In this document: piece after piece, positions 34,400 to 44,968 of the stretch
Layout of the letters: each line of letters begins with the position of its first letter
Position numbering within the stretch: position 1 is the stretch's first letter
Source of the DNA: Rhodothalassium salexigens DSM 2132
Lineage (GTDB): Bacteria > Pseudomonadota > Alphaproteobacteria > Sphingomonadales > Rhodothalassiaceae
Direction: 5' to 3'
DNA: 64,000 nucleotides
NCBI RefSeq assembly: GCF_004341375.1
Contig: NZ_SLXO01000005.1
Location: 124,001-188,000 of the forward strand
Program-made: the position numbers and the translations under genes
Notes under the pieces: generated by a model
The model's input: the letters and a program-made list of their open reading frames with translations, nothing else
Told to the model about the DNA's origin: nothing
Database searches by the model: none

Positions 34400-34437
34400 C
34401 TCTCCGCTTCGACAGCCACCGGCGAAGGAGACAGCCC

Positions 34438-35904
34438 ATGTCCGCTCCCTTGATCCCGATTTCCGGCCTGACGGTTGCCAACCGGCAGAAGATGAGCGCG
34501 ACCCTGGGCCAAGCGGGGTGTTCCAAGTCCGCCTGCGGATCGTCGGCCGGGCCGGCGGACATGGACCCGGTCGTCTGGGCCAAGGTCAAGGACCATCCCT
34601 GCTATTCCGAAGAGGCGCATCTCTATTTCGCCCGCATGCACGTGGCGGTGGCGCCGGCGTGCAACATCCAGTGCCATTACTGCAACCGGAAGTTCGATTG
34701 CGCCAATGAAAGCCGCCCCGGCGTGGTCTCGGAGCGGCTGACGCCGGAGCAGGCGGCGCACAAGGTGCTGGCGGTGGCCGCACAGGTGCCGCAATTGTCG
34801 GTGCTGGGGGTCGCCGGGCCGGGCGACGCGGCGTGCGACTGGCGTCGCACCAAGGCCACCTTCGAAGCGGTTGCCGAGCGGTTGCCCGACATCAAACTGT
34901 GCCTGTCGTCGAACGGCCTGGCGCTGCCCGACCATATCGACGAGATCGTGGCGATGAACGTCGACCATGTGACGGTCACCATCAACACCATCGACCCCGA
35001 AATCGGCGCGGAGATCATCGGCTGGATCGTCCACAACCGCAAGCGCTACACCGGCGTCGAGGCGGCGACGATCCTGCGCGACCGGCAATTGCAAAGCCTG
35101 GATATGCTGCGCGACCGCGGCGTGCTGGTGAAGGTCAATTCGGTGCTGATCCCGGGCATCAACGACGCCCATCTGATCGAGGTCAACCGGGCGGTCAAGG
35201 CGCGCGGTGCGTTCCTGCACAACATCATGCCGCTGATTTCGGACCCCGCCCACGGCACCCATTTCGGCCTGACCGGGCAGCGCGGGCCGACGCCTGCGGA
35301 ACTCAAGCAGGTGCAGGACGCCTGCGACGGCGGCGCCCGGTTGATGCGCCATTGCCGGCAGTGCCGGGCCGACGCGGTGGGCCTGTTGGGCGAAGACCGG
35401 GGCGGCGAGTTCAGCCTCGACAGCCTGCCGGATGAGGTCGAGGACGCGCCGGAAGCGCGCGCCGCCTATCGCGCCTGGGTGGCCGGGGAACGGGCCGACC
35501 GGGCCGCCGCCGCCGAGCGCGCCGACCGCGCCGCCGCCGGGGTCGCGGACAGGGTGCTGTTTGCCGTCTGCACCCGCGGGTCGGGGCGCATCAACCAGCA
35601 TTTCGGCAAGGCGACCGAGTTCCAGATCTATGAGGCCGACGGCGATGGCATCCGCTTCGTCGGCCACCGCCGGGCCGACAATTACTGCCTCGGCGGCATC
35701 GGCGACGAAGAGCGCATGGCGCACATCGTACAAGTGCTCGACGGCGTGGCCTATGTGCTGTGCCAGAAGATCGGCGAGCGGCCGCGCCAGACGCTCGCCC
35801 GCGCCGGCATCGAGGCGATCGACGATCTGGGCAGCGACTATATCGAAACCGCCATCGCCGCGGTCGTGCAAGCGCGCACCGCCCAAACCGCGCAACGCGC
35901 CTGA
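34438..35904 (+). CDS. nifB: NifB, FeMo-cofactor biosynthesis radical SAM protein
   Basis: This 488-residue protein makes NifB-co, the 8Fe-9S-C precursor of FeMo-co, by radical SAM chemistry. The SAM-cluster cysteines are C75-x3-C79-x2-C82 (CNIQCHYC), followed by the family-specific NRKFDCANESRPG. The C-terminal 110 residues form a NifX/NafY-like domain (INQHFGKATEFQIYEADG) that holds the cofactor, joined by a linker with a repeated ERADRAAA unit. It is preceded by AAGGAG and heads a NifA-controlled operon with nifZ, nifT and a SIR2-like gene. Confidence 0.97.
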   Translation: MSAPLIPISGLTVANRQKMSATLGQAGCSKSACGSSAGPADMDPVVWAKVKDHPCYSEEAHLYFARMHVAVAPACNIQCHYCNRKFDCANESRPGVVSERLTPEQAAHKVLAVAAQVPQLSVLGVAGPGDAACDWRRTKATFEAVAERLPDIKLCLSSNGLALPDHIDEIVAMNVDHVTVTINTIDPEIGAEIIGWIVHNRKRYTGVEAATILRDRQLQSLDMLRDRGVLVKVNSVLIPGINDAHLIEVNRAVKARGAFLHNIMPLISDPAHGTHFGLTGQRGPTPAELKQVQDACDGGARLMRHCRQCRADAVGLLGEDRGGEFSLDSLPDEVEDAPEARAAYRAWVAGERADRAAAAERADRAAAGVADRVLFAVCTRGSGRINQHFGKATEFQIYEADGDGIRFVGHRRADNYCLGGIGDEERMAHIVQVLDGVAYVLCQKIGERPRQTLARAGIEAIDDLGSDYIETAIAAVVQARTAQTAQRA

Positions 35905-35944
35905 CCCAACTCCCCCCCCCATGACCGAAGCGAGACCCCGCCCC

Positions 35945-36235
35945 ATGACCAGCCTTAGAACCACGGACGATCACGACATCGAGCTTTACCGCCCGCCGGT
36001 CTTCCAGCCCGGCGAAAAGGTCCTGTCGCGCAAATATATCCGCAATGACGGCACGGTGCCGGGCAGCGATATCGGCGCCATCGTGGTGGCCAAGGGCGAG
36101 GTCGGCTATGTGCGCGACGTGGGCACCTTTTTGAACCGGTTCTATGTCTATGCGGTGGAATTCATCGACCGCCGGGCGGTCGTCGGCATGCGCCGCGACG
36201 AACTGGTCAGCCTCGACCAGGAGACCGGGACATGA
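35945..36235 (+). CDS. nifZ: NifZ
   Basis: This protein of about 96 residues belongs to the NifZ family, which helps mature the P-clusters of the MoFe protein. The core PVFQPGEKVLSRKYIRNDGTV followed by GDVGYV-like KGEVGYVRDVGTFL is diagnostic. The ATG at 35945 is preferred by family length, but an ATG at 35921 is equally in frame and neither has a strong Shine-Dalgarno. The gene lies 40 bases after nifB, and its stop overlaps the nifT start (ATGA). Confidence 0.88.
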   Translation: MTSLRTTDDHDIELYRPPVFQPGEKVLSRKYIRNDGTVPGSDIGAIVVAKGEVGYVRDVGTFLNRFYVYAVEFIDRRAVVGMRRDELVSLDQETGT

Positions 36236-36438
36236 AGATCACCGTGCGCGACACGCCCAAGGGCATGGAGGTCTATGTGGCCAAGAAGGACCTGGAAGAG
36301 CTGATCGTGGCGTCGGAAAAGCCCGGCGTCTGGGGCGGCTGGGCGCGGCTGTCCAATGGCTGGACCTTCGCCATGCCCGACCTTGACGCCCCGAAACTGC
36401 CGATCACGGTGGACGCGCGCCGCCTGTCGGTGGAGTGA
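36232..36438 (+). CDS. nifT: NifT/FixU
   Basis: This 68-residue protein contains the NifT/FixU family pattern: KKDLEELIV, GWARLSNGWTFAMPD. The family is small and highly conserved in nif operons, and its biochemical role is not established. Translational coupling to nifZ is suggested by the four-base overlap, and the next gene starts a few bases after its stop. Confidence 0.92.
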   Translation: MKITVRDTPKGMEVYVAKKDLEELIVASEKPGVWGGWARLSNGWTFAMPDLDAPKLPITVDARRLSVE

Positions 36439-36443
36439 CGCCG

Positions 36444-37283
36444 ATGACCGCCCATCAACGCCTGGCGCAGCTTCTCGACCAGGTCGCCGCGGGCGCGCGG
36501 GTGCCCTATCTGGGGGCTGGCGTCGCGGCCGCCTTGGCTAGCGGCCAACCGGCCTCGCCGGCGGCCCTTTGCGCCGCGATCGAGGCCCGGGTGACTGCGC
36601 CCAAACGCGCCCGGGGCAATCTGTGGGCGGTGGCGCAGTTCGTCGAAAGTCGGCGCTTTCGCAAGACATTGGATGGCCTCGTTCAAGAGGCGTTCGCCGC
36701 CGCGCCGCCGCCGGGGCCGCTGCACCGCTGGCTGGCGCGGGTCCGGCCGCCGCTGATCGTCGATGCCTGGTACGACAGCGCCCTGCTGGACGCCGCCGCC
36801 GAGATGGGTGAGGGTGGCGACCGGTGGGGCTGGGTCCAGGGCGTCAGCCGCAACGGCGCCTGGGAGCCGATTTGGACGCGGGCCTATGACGCCCGGGGCG
36901 CGCTGGTCGGCGACGCGCCCGACCCCGCCTGGCAGACGCTGATCTACAAGCCCCACGGTCTGGTCCGGCCGGGTCATTCGTTCCTGATCTCGGACAGCGA
37001 CTATGTGGAGGTGTTGACCGAAATCGACATCCAGTCGCCGATCCCCGCCGAGGTGCAGGCGCGCCGCACCGGGCGGCCGTTTCTGTTCCTCGGCTGCCGG
37101 TTCGACGATCAGTTGCTGCGCCTGTTCGCGCGCCAGATCGCCAAACGCTCAGGCCCCGGCCACGCGGCGGTGATCGAGGCACCGCTGACCCGGATGGAGG
37201 CGCGGTTTCTGGACGAACTCGACATCGAGCGCCTGGACCTGCCGCTGTCCGCGGTCACCGACGCCCTCGCCACGCCCGCCTGA
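36444..37283 (+). CDS. SIR2-like protein in the nifB operon
   Basis: This 279-residue protein resembles the SIR2_2/sirtuin-like family: VPYLGAGVAAAL near the N-terminus (NAD-binding GAG), IVDAWYDSALLDAA, TLIYKPHGLV-x-PGHSFLISDSDYVEVL and FLFLGCRFDDQLLRLFA. Similar genes occur inside nif clusters of other diazotrophs, but their role is unproven; candidates are NAD-dependent protein modification or NADase activity. The ATG at 36444 has GGAG at eight bases; a GTG overlapping the nifT stop (36435) is the alternative. The protein lacks a zinc-binding Cys4 module. Confidence 0.75.
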   Translation: MTAHQRLAQLLDQVAAGARVPYLGAGVAAALASGQPASPAALCAAIEARVTAPKRARGNLWAVAQFVESRRFRKTLDGLVQEAFAAAPPPGPLHRWLARVRPPLIVDAWYDSALLDAAAEMGEGGDRWGWVQGVSRNGAWEPIWTRAYDARGALVGDAPDPAWQTLIYKPHGLVRPGHSFLISDSDYVEVLTEIDIQSPIPAEVQARRTGRPFLFLGCRFDDQLLRLFARQIAKRSGPGHAAVIEAPLTRMEARFLDELDIERLDLPLSAVTDALATPA

Positions 37284-37324
37284 CCGCCCGCCCCGGAACG
37301 CCGGAGTTCGGGTGCCACAATCCG

Positions 37325-37346
37325 GGCGCCGGCATCCGCCGGCGCC
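37325..37346 (+). terminator. GC-rich hairpin after the SIR2-like gene
   Basis: GGCGCCGGC (37325-37333) pairs with GCCGGCGCC (37338-37346) over an ATCC loop, a perfect 9-bp stem. It lies 42 bases after the stop codon and probably marks the end of the nifB operon transcript, although no T tract follows. Confidence 0.55.
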
Positions 37347-37508
37347 GGCATCGAACGCCCACCCCCGCCCCGCCGCCGTTCTTGCGTCGCGACCGCTCGT
37401 ACCGGCGCTTGGCCCTGCTGTGGGCACGACCGTGGGCCGCGCCCCGCCCGGGGGCCCAGGCTGTTGAGCGCGGTGCGGCCGCTCACGATCCGCCAATTGT
37501 CGGATCAT

Positions 37509-37524
37509 TGTCGGGTTCGTCACA
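37509..37524 (+). promoter_or_regulatory. NifA upstream activator site for nifH
   Basis: TGTCGGGTTCGTCACA is an exact TGT-N10-ACA match, centred about 75 bases upstream of the -24 element. Confidence 0.85.
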
Positions 37525-37565
37525 GCCGGCACAGACCAGCCGAAATCGCAAAACCTGTTGGCTGA

Positions 37566-38564
<999 letters not shown>

Positions 38565-38625
38565 GGCCGCCGGCACGCTTCGGCCGCCCCGTCAAACCGC
38601 CCCGTTTCAGCCAAGGACCGCCAAG

Positions 38626-40098
38626 ATGGCAACGAAAACACTGGACGACCGGCCGGACCACGAGGCTCTCATCGAAGAGGTGCTCGCGGCCTATCCGAAA
38701 AAGGCGCAGAAGAAGCGCGCCAAGCACCTGTCGACCGCCCAACCGGCGCAAGACGGCGACACCGAGATCCTGTCCAAGTGCGACACGGTCAAATCCAACA
38801 TCAAGTCGGTGCCCGGCGTGATGACCATCCGCGGCTGCGCCTATGCCGGATCGAAGGGCGTGGTCTGGGGGCCGGTCAAGGACATGGTGCATATCAGCCA
38901 CGGCCCGGTGGGCTGCGGCCATTATTCCTGGTCCCAGCGGCGCAACTATTACACCGGCACCACCGGCGTCGACAGCTTCGTGACCTTCCAGTTCACCACC
39001 GATTTCCAGGAAAAGGACATCGTCTTCGGCGGCGACAAGAAGCTTGAGAAGACCATCGACGAGATCGAGACGCTGTTCCCGCTCAACAAGGGCGTGACCG
39101 TGCAGTCGGAATGCCCGATCGGCTTGATCGGCGACGATATCGACGCGGTGGCGCGCAAGAAGAAGAAGGACCTGAACAAGACCATCGTGCCGGTGCGCTG
39201 CGAAGGCTTTCGCGGCGTCTCGCAATCGCTCGGCCACCACATCGCCAACGACGCGATCCGCGACTGGGTGATGGGCGGCGAAGGTTCGGACTACGAACCC
39301 GGGCTTTATGACATCAACATCATCGGCGATTACAATATCGGCGGCGACGCCTGGTCGTCGCGCATCCTGCTCGAAGAAATCGGCCTCAATGTGGTCAGTT
39401 GCTGGTCGGGCGATGCGACCCTGGCCGAAATGGAGAACGCGCCCAAGGCACGGCTTAACCTCATCCACTGCTACCGGTCGATGAACTATATCTGTCGCCA
39501 CATGGAAGAGACCCAGGGCGTGCCGTGGATGGAGTACAACTTCTTCGGTCCGAGCCAGATCGCAGCGTCCCTGCGCGCCATCGCCGCGCGCTTCGACCAG
39601 AGCATCCAGGATCGCGCCGAAGCGGTGATCGCCAAGTATCAGCCCTTGGTCGACGCGGTGCTGGAAAAGTATCGCCCACGCCTCGAAGGCAAGTCGGTGT
39701 TGCTCTATGTGGGCGGGCTGCGGCCGCGCCACGTGGTCACCGCCTATCACGATCTGGGTATGGAAATCGCCGGCACCGGCTATGAATTCGCCCATGGCGA
39801 CGACTACAAGCGCACCGGCGAATACATCAAGACCGGCACGCTGATCTATGACGACGTGACCGGATACGAGCTCGAAAAGTTCATCGAGACGATCCGCCCC
39901 GATCTGGTCGGCTCGGGCATCAAGGAAAAGTATTCGACCCAGAAGATGGGCATTCCGTTTCGCCAGATGCACAGCTGGGACTATTCGGGCCCGTATCACG
40001 GCTATGACGGCTTCGCTATCTTCGCGCGCGACATGGACATGGCGATCAACAACCCGGTCTGGGGTCTGTTCGACGCGCCGTGGCGTCAAGCGGCCTGA
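38626..40098 (+). CDS. nifD: NifD, nitrogenase MoFe protein alpha subunit
   Basis: This 490-residue subunit carries FeMo-co at the active site. The cofactor ligands are Cys282 in [12 protein letters not shown] and His449 in [16 protein letters not shown]-cluster cysteines are recognisable in [21 protein letters not shown] and [11 protein letters not shown]. The His/Cys environment and absence of an AnfD/VnfD signature mark it as the molybdenum enzyme. It begins 61 bases after nifH with AAGGA upstream. Confidence 0.99.
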   Translation: MATKTLDDRPDHEALIEEVLAAYPKKAQKKRAKHLSTAQPAQDGDTEILSKCDTVKSNIKSVPGVMTIRGCAYAGSKGVVWGPVKDMVHISHGPVGCGHYSWSQRRNYYTGTTGVDSFVTFQFTTDFQEKDIVFGGDKKLEKTIDEIETLFPLNKGVTVQSECPIGLIGDDIDAVARKKKKDLNKTIVPVRCEGFRGVSQSLGHHIANDAIRDWVMGGEGSDYEPGLYDINIIGDYNIGGDAWSSRILLEEIGLNVVSCWSGDATLAEMENAPKARLNLIHCYRSMNYICRHMEETQGVPWMEYNFFGPSQIAASLRAIAARFDQSIQDRAEAVIAKYQPLVDAVLEKYRPRLEGKSVLLYVGGLRPRHVVTAYHDLGMEIAGTGYEFAHGDDYKRTGEYIKTGTLIYDDVTGYELEKFIETIRPDLVGSGIKEKYSTQKMGIPFRQMHSWDYSGPYHGYDGFAIFARDMDMAINNPVWGLFDAPWRQAA

Positions 40099-40183
40099 CC
40101 GCCAGGGCGGGGGACGCCCCCGCTCCTTCTCACCCCGACGGCCGGCGCCCGGATTGCCGCAGGCCTTGAAGAGGATCAAACCA

Positions 40184-41722
40184 ATGCCGCAATCGGTAGA
40201 CCAGGTGCTCGATCACAACAAACTGTTCCACGAGCCCGAATATCAGCAGATGCTCAAGACCAAGCGCGAGCGGTACGAAGACGCCCCGTCCGCGCCCCAG
40301 GTGACGGAAATCCTCGACTGGACCAAGTCCTGGGACTATCGCGAGAAAAACCTGGCCCGCGAGGCGCTGGTGATCAATCCGGCCAAGGCCTGCCAGCCCT
40401 TGGGCGCGGTGTTTGCCGCCGCCGGGTTCGAAGACACCATGAGCTTCGTGCACGGCTCGCAGGGCTGCGTGGCCTATTACCGCTCGCACCTGTCGCGCCA
40501 TTTCAAGGAGCCCTGTTCGGCGGTGTCGTCGTCGATGACCGAAGATGCGGCGGTGTTCGGCGGCCTGGTCAACATGGTCGACGGGCTGGCCAACACCCAT
40601 GCGCTCTACGAGCCCAAGATGATCGCGGTGTCGACCACCTGCATGGCCGAGGTGATCGGCGACGACCTCAACTCGTTCATCCTTCAGGCCAAGGCCAAGG
40701 AAAGCGTGCCCGAGGACTTCCCCGTCCCCTACGCCCACACGCCGGCGTTCGTCGGCAGCCATGTGGACGGCTACGACAATATGATGAAGGGCGTGTTGAG
40801 CTATTTTTGGGACGACGCCGAGCGCACGCCCAACGCCTCGATCAACATCATCCCCGGTTTCGACGGCTATGCGGTGGGCAACAACCGCGAATTGCGCCGG
40901 ATGCTGGGCGAGATGGGGGTCGAGTACACGCTGTTGTCGGACGTCTCGGAGGTCTTCGACACGCCGTCCGATGGCACCTTCCGCATGTATGCGGGCGGCA
41001 CCGGGCTCGATGCGGTCAAGGCGGCGCTCAACGCCCGGGCGACGCTGTCCATGCAGGAGTACAACACCAAGCGCACCCTGGACTATTGCGCAAAACAGGG
41101 CCAGGAGACCGCCGCCTTCCACTATCCCATGGGTGTCGCGGGCACCGACGCGTTGCTGATGAAGGTCAGCGAGGTGTCGGGCCGGCCGATCCCCGACAGC
41201 CTGACCCTGGAGCGCGGCCGCCTGGTCGACGCCATGGCCGACAGCCAGGCCTATCTGCACGGCAAGACCTATGCGATCTATGGCGACCCGGACTTCGTCT
41301 ATGCCATGGCCCGGTTCGTGATGGAGACCGGCGGCGAGCCCAGCCACTGCCTGGCCACCAATGGCGGCAAGGAATGGCAGGCGCAGATGGAGGCGCTGTT
41401 GGCGTCGTCGCCGTTCGGCAAGAACGCCCAGGTCTGGGCCGGGCGCGACCTGTGGCACCTGCGCTCGATCCTGGCCACCGAGCCCACCGACCTGCTGATC
41501 GGCAACAGCTATGGCAAGTATCTTGAACGCGATCTGGGGATCCCGCTGATCCGGCTGACCTTCCCGATCTTCGACCGGCACCATCACCACCGCTTCCCCA
41601 CCTGGGGCTATCAGGGCGGCTTGCAGGTGCTGGTCAAGATCCTGGACACCGTGTTCGACAAGCTCGACACCGACACCGGCAGCCTGGGCGAGACCGATAT
41701 CTCGTTCGACCTGACCCGATAG
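40184..41722 (+). CDS. nifK: NifK, nitrogenase MoFe protein beta subunit
   Basis: This 512-residue partner of NifD shares the P-cluster. Its cluster ligands are seen in [22 protein letters not shown] and [12 protein letters not shown], and the serine ligand region is [12 protein letters not shown]. The N-terminus has the long extension typical of Mo-nitrogenase beta subunits. The ATG at 40184 is preceded by GAAGAGGA. The frame is open from 40004 through the end of nifD, but similarity starts at [11 protein letters not shown]. Confidence 0.99.
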   Translation: MPQSVDQVLDHNKLFHEPEYQQMLKTKRERYEDAPSAPQVTEILDWTKSWDYREKNLAREALVINPAKACQPLGAVFAAAGFEDTMSFVHGSQGCVAYYRSHLSRHFKEPCSAVSSSMTEDAAVFGGLVNMVDGLANTHALYEPKMIAVSTTCMAEVIGDDLNSFILQAKAKESVPEDFPVPYAHTPAFVGSHVDGYDNMMKGVLSYFWDDAERTPNASINIIPGFDGYAVGNNRELRRMLGEMGVEYTLLSDVSEVFDTPSDGTFRMYAGGTGLDAVKAALNARATLSMQEYNTKRTLDYCAKQGQETAAFHYPMGVAGTDALLMKVSEVSGRPIPDSLTLERGRLVDAMADSQAYLHGKTYAIYGDPDFVYAMARFVMETGGEPSHCLATNGGKEWQAQMEALLASSPFGKNAQVWAGRDLWHLRSILATEPTDLLIGNSYGKYLERDLGIPLIRLTFPIFDRHHHHRFPTWGYQGGLQVLVKILDTVFDKLDTDTGSLGETDISFDLTR

Positions 41723-41757
41723 ACCGCCTTCGGGCGCACGCACGCGCAACGACAGGC

Positions 41758-41791
41758 AACGGCGCGGCAGGGGCTTTCCCGCCGCGCCGTT
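41758..41791 (+). terminator. strong hairpin between nifK and nifE
   Basis: AACGGCGCGGC (41758-41768) pairs with GCCGCGCCGTT (41781-41791), a perfect 11-bp stem with a 12-base loop; pairing continues outward to GGC/GCC past one bulged T. It lies 36 bases after nifK, and the nifE promoter is downstream, so it probably terminates or protects the nifHDK transcript. Confidence 0.7.
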
Positions 41792-41852
41792 TGCCGTTCT
41801 GGCGGGCTCGGCGCGGGCCTGGGGGCGGCGCGGGCAGCGGGCGCTGCGAAAT

Positions 41853-41868
41853 TGTCGCGGACCCGACA
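41853..41868 (+). promoter_or_regulatory. NifA upstream activator site for nifE
   Basis: TGTCGCGGACCCGACA is an exact TGT-N10-ACA match, 85 bases upstream of the -24 element. A second ACA half-site follows 11 bases later (GTCCGACA). Confidence 0.85.
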
Positions 41869-41952
41869 CGGGTCCGACAAATCGCTGCGCCAAACCGCCC
41901 AATCGGGCCACCGCCAAGCGGCGAACCGCGCCCATGCCGGGCCGTCGCGCAC

Positions 41953-41969
41953 TTGGCACGCTCGCTGCT
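41953..41969 (+). promoter_or_regulatory. sigma-54 promoter of nifEN-nifX
   Basis: TTGGCACGCTCGCTGCT shows GG (41955) and GC (41967) ten bases apart, one base different from the nifH promoter. It lies 34 bases before the nifE start codon. Confidence 0.92.
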
Positions 41970-42002
41970 TCTTCCCTTATCGAACCGCGGGAGGCAGCGC
42001 GC

Positions 42003-43559
42003 ATGTCCGGCACCTTGAAACGCACCGTCCAGGACGCCTTCGACGAGCCGGCGTGTGCCACCAACCGCGCCAAATCGGCGACCGCGCGCAAGGCCGGTTG
42101 CGCCAAGCCGCTGACGCCCGGGGCGGCGGCGGGCGGCTGCGCCTTCGACGGTGCGATGATCACCCTGCAACCGATCGTCGACGTGGCGCACCTGGTCCAC
42201 GCGCCGCTCGCCTGTGGCGGCAATTCCTGGGACAATCGCGGCTCGGCCTCGTCGGGCTCGATGCTCTACAAGACCGGCTTCACCACCGATCTGACCGAAC
42301 TCGACATCGTCATGGGCCGGGGCGAGCGCAAGCTCTACCGCGCCATCGGCGAGATCGTCGAGGCGCACGCGCCGCCGGCGGTGTTCGTCTACGCCACCTG
42401 CGTGACCGCCATGACCGGCGACGACATCGTCGCGGTCTGCAAGGCGGCCGCCCAAGCCTTTGCCACCCCGGTGATCCCGGTCGAGGTGCCGGGCTTTGCG
42501 GGCTCCAAGAATCTCGGCTGCAAGCTCGCCGGCGAGATGATGTTCCGCCATGTGATCGGCACCCGCGAGCCCGCGCACACCACCGATACCGACATCAACA
42601 TCATCGGCGACTATAATCTGTCGGGCGAATTGTGGCAGGTGAAGCCGCTGCTCGACCGGCTCGGCATCCGCATCCTGGGCTCGCTGTCGGCCGACGCGCG
42701 CTATCGCCAGGTGGCGCAGATGCACCGGGCGCGGGTGACCATGCTGGTCTGTTCGCACGCGCTCCAGGGGCTCGCCCGCAAGCTCGAAGAGACCTACGAC
42801 ATACCGTATTTCGAGGGCTCGTTCTACGGCATCTCGGACACCTCGGCGGCGCTGCGGAGCTTGTGCGCGCTGCTGGTCAAGCGCGGCGCGTCCGCCGATC
42901 TGCTCGACCGGTGCGAGGCCCTGATCGCCGAGGAAGAAGCCAAGGTGCGCGCCGCCCTGGAGCCCTATCGCGCCCGCGTCACCGGCAAGCGTGTGCTGCT
43001 CTACACCGGCGGGCACAAGACCTGGTCGATCGTCTCGGCGCTCCAGGAACTGGGCGTCGAGGTGGTCGGCACCTCGGTGCGCAAGGCGACCGACAATGAC
43101 AAGGCGCGCGTGATCCAGGTGATGGGCACCGAGGCGCACATGTACGAGAACATGGCGCCGCGCGACATGTACGCGACGCTCAAGGCGTCGGGCGCCGATA
43201 TCCTGATGTCGGGGGCGCGCAGCCAGTTCGTGGCACTCAAGGCGCGGACCGCCTGGATCGACGTGAACCAGGAAAAGCACGAGCCCTATGCCGGCTATAT
43301 GGGCATGGTCGATCTGGTCCGCGCCATCGACCGGTCGGTGAACAACCCCATGTGGGCGCAACTGCACCGCCCGGCGCCTTGGGAGACGACGCGCCCCGCC
43401 GCCCCCGGTCTGGGCGCCGCAGAGGGGGCCGACGGGCCCGGCGCGCCCCAGGCCAACGACTGCGCGTCGGGGCAAGATCGTCTCGCGCCCGGTGAGCCCG
43501 CCGACACCGCCAACCCCGCCGATCCCGCCGATCCCGCAAGCGATTTCGAGGATTGCTGA
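42003..43559 (+). CDS. nifE: NifE, FeMo-cofactor scaffold alpha-like subunit
   Basis: This 518-residue NifD paralogue forms, with NifN, the scaffold on which NifB-co is converted to FeMo-co. Conserved parts include GGCAFDGAMITLQPI, HAPLACGGNSWDNRG, YATCVTAMTGDDI and IIGDYNLSGELWQVKPLL. The last 50 residues are an unusual Ala/Pro/Asp-rich tail with a PADPADPA repeat, ending in Cys. The ATG at 42003 has GGGAGG upstream. NifN starts one base after its stop. Confidence 0.97.
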   Translation: MSGTLKRTVQDAFDEPACATNRAKSATARKAGCAKPLTPGAAAGGCAFDGAMITLQPIVDVAHLVHAPLACGGNSWDNRGSASSGSMLYKTGFTTDLTELDIVMGRGERKLYRAIGEIVEAHAPPAVFVYATCVTAMTGDDIVAVCKAAAQAFATPVIPVEVPGFAGSKNLGCKLAGEMMFRHVIGTREPAHTTDTDINIIGDYNLSGELWQVKPLLDRLGIRILGSLSADARYRQVAQMHRARVTMLVCSHALQGLARKLEETYDIPYFEGSFYGISDTSAALRSLCALLVKRGASADLLDRCEALIAEEEAKVRAALEPYRARVTGKRVLLYTGGHKTWSIVSALQELGVEVVGTSVRKATDNDKARVIQVMGTEAHMYENMAPRDMYATLKASGADILMSGARSQFVALKARTAWIDVNQEKHEPYAGYMGMVDLVRAIDRSVNNPMWAQLHRPAPWETTRPAAPGLGAAEGADGPGAPQANDCASGQDRLAPGEPADTANPADPADPASDFEDC

Positions 43560-43560
43560 C

Positions 43561-44955
43561 ATGGCCCGCCTGATCCGCCCGCGCCGCGCGCTGTCGACCA
43601 ACCCGTTGAAATCCAGCGCGCCGCTTGGTGCTGCGATGGCCTATCTGGGCATCGAGGGCGCGGTGCCGCTGCTCCACGGTGCGCAGGGCTGCACCGCCTT
43701 CGCGATGGTCCACATGGTGCGCCACTTCCGCGAGGCGATCCCGCTTCAGACCACCGCCATGAACGAGGTCTCGACGATCCTCGGCGGCGCCGACCAGATC
43801 GAGGAGGCGATCGCCAACCTCAAAAAGAAAGCGGCGCCCAAATTCATCGGCATCGCGTCCACCGCGCTCACCGAGACCAGCGGCGACGACATCGCCGGCG
43901 ACCTGCAAGACATCCGCGCGCGCCGCCCGGATTTCGACGATGTGCGCCTGGTCTACGCCTCGACCCCGGATTTCGAGGGCGCGCTGGAGGACGGATGGGC
44001 CAAGGCGGTGACCGCGATCGTCGACGCCCTGGTGCCCCAGGCCGAGCCGTGCCGCCGCGAGGTCGAGCAACACCAGGTCAACATCCTGCCCGCCGCCTAC
44101 CTGACCCCGGCCGAGGTGGAGGAGATCGCGCGCCTGGTCCGCGCCTTCGGCTTGACGCCGATTATGCTGCCCGACCTGTCGACCTCGCTCGACGGGCACC
44201 TGGCCGAGGACTGGTCGGGCCGGTCGCTCGGCGGCACGCCGCTCGACATCATCCCGACCATGGCGCGGTCCAAAGCCACCTTCGCGATCGGCGAAAGCAT
44301 GGCCGAGGCGGCGACGCTGTTGGGCGACCGCGGCCACATGCCGGTGCGGGTGTTCCCCGCACTCACCGGGCTGACCGCGGTCGACGCTTTCGTGTCGGCA
44401 CTGATGGGGCTGGCCGGCGTCACCGACGCCCCGGCGGCCATCAAGCGCGAGCGCGCGCGGTTGCAGGACGCCATGCTCGACGCGCATTTCCACACCGGCG
44501 GGCTGCGCTACGCCATCGCCGCCGAGCCCGACCTGGCCTATGCGCTGTCGACCGCCTTGGAGAGCATGGGCGCCGAGGCGGTGTGTTGCGTGACCACCTC
44601 GGCGGCCAATCCGATCATCGACCTGATCCCCGCCGACGAAGCGACGGTGGGCGATCTGGGCGACCTGGAAGCCGGCGCCCGGGCCGGCGGTGCCACGCTG
44701 CTGATCGCCCACGCCCATGGTCGCCATGTGGCCGCGGCGCTCGGCCTGCCGCTGCTCCGCGCCGGCTTCCCGATCAACGACCGGCTCGGCGCCCAGGACG
44801 CCTGCCGGGTCGGCTATCGCGGCACCCGCGCGTTCCTGTTCGAGGTCGCCAACGCGGTGCTCGCCCAATCCCACCAGCCGCGGCCCGAGGCATTCGGCGC
44901 CGCCCCCATCAGCCCGGAGTTCGAGCATGACGGCCCGCAGATTGTGCCTCATTGA
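43561..44955 (+). CDS. nifN: NifN, FeMo-cofactor scaffold beta-like subunit
   Basis: This 464-residue NifK paralogue pairs with NifE. Features: the conserved start RPRRALSTNPLKSSAPLGAA, LLHGAQGCTAFAMVHMVRHFREAIPLQTTAM, ASTALTETSGDDI and LPDLSTSLDG. The ATG at 43561 follows the nifE stop after one base, so translation is probably coupled. The frame is open further upstream only as a shadow within nifE. Confidence 0.97.
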   Translation: MARLIRPRRALSTNPLKSSAPLGAAMAYLGIEGAVPLLHGAQGCTAFAMVHMVRHFREAIPLQTTAMNEVSTILGGADQIEEAIANLKKKAAPKFIGIASTALTETSGDDIAGDLQDIRARRPDFDDVRLVYASTPDFEGALEDGWAKAVTAIVDALVPQAEPCRREVEQHQVNILPAAYLTPAEVEEIARLVRAFGLTPIMLPDLSTSLDGHLAEDWSGRSLGGTPLDIIPTMARSKATFAIGESMAEAATLLGDRGHMPVRVFPALTGLTAVDAFVSALMGLAGVTDAPAAIKRERARLQDAMLDAHFHTGGLRYAIAAEPDLAYALSTALESMGAEAVCCVTTSAANPIIDLIPADEATVGDLGDLEAGARAGGATLLIAHAHGRHVAAALGLPLLRAGFPINDRLGAQDACRVGYRGTRAFLFEVANAVLAQSHQPRPEAFGAAPISPEFEHDGPQIVPH

Positions 44956-44968
44956 GCCGGAGGAGACC

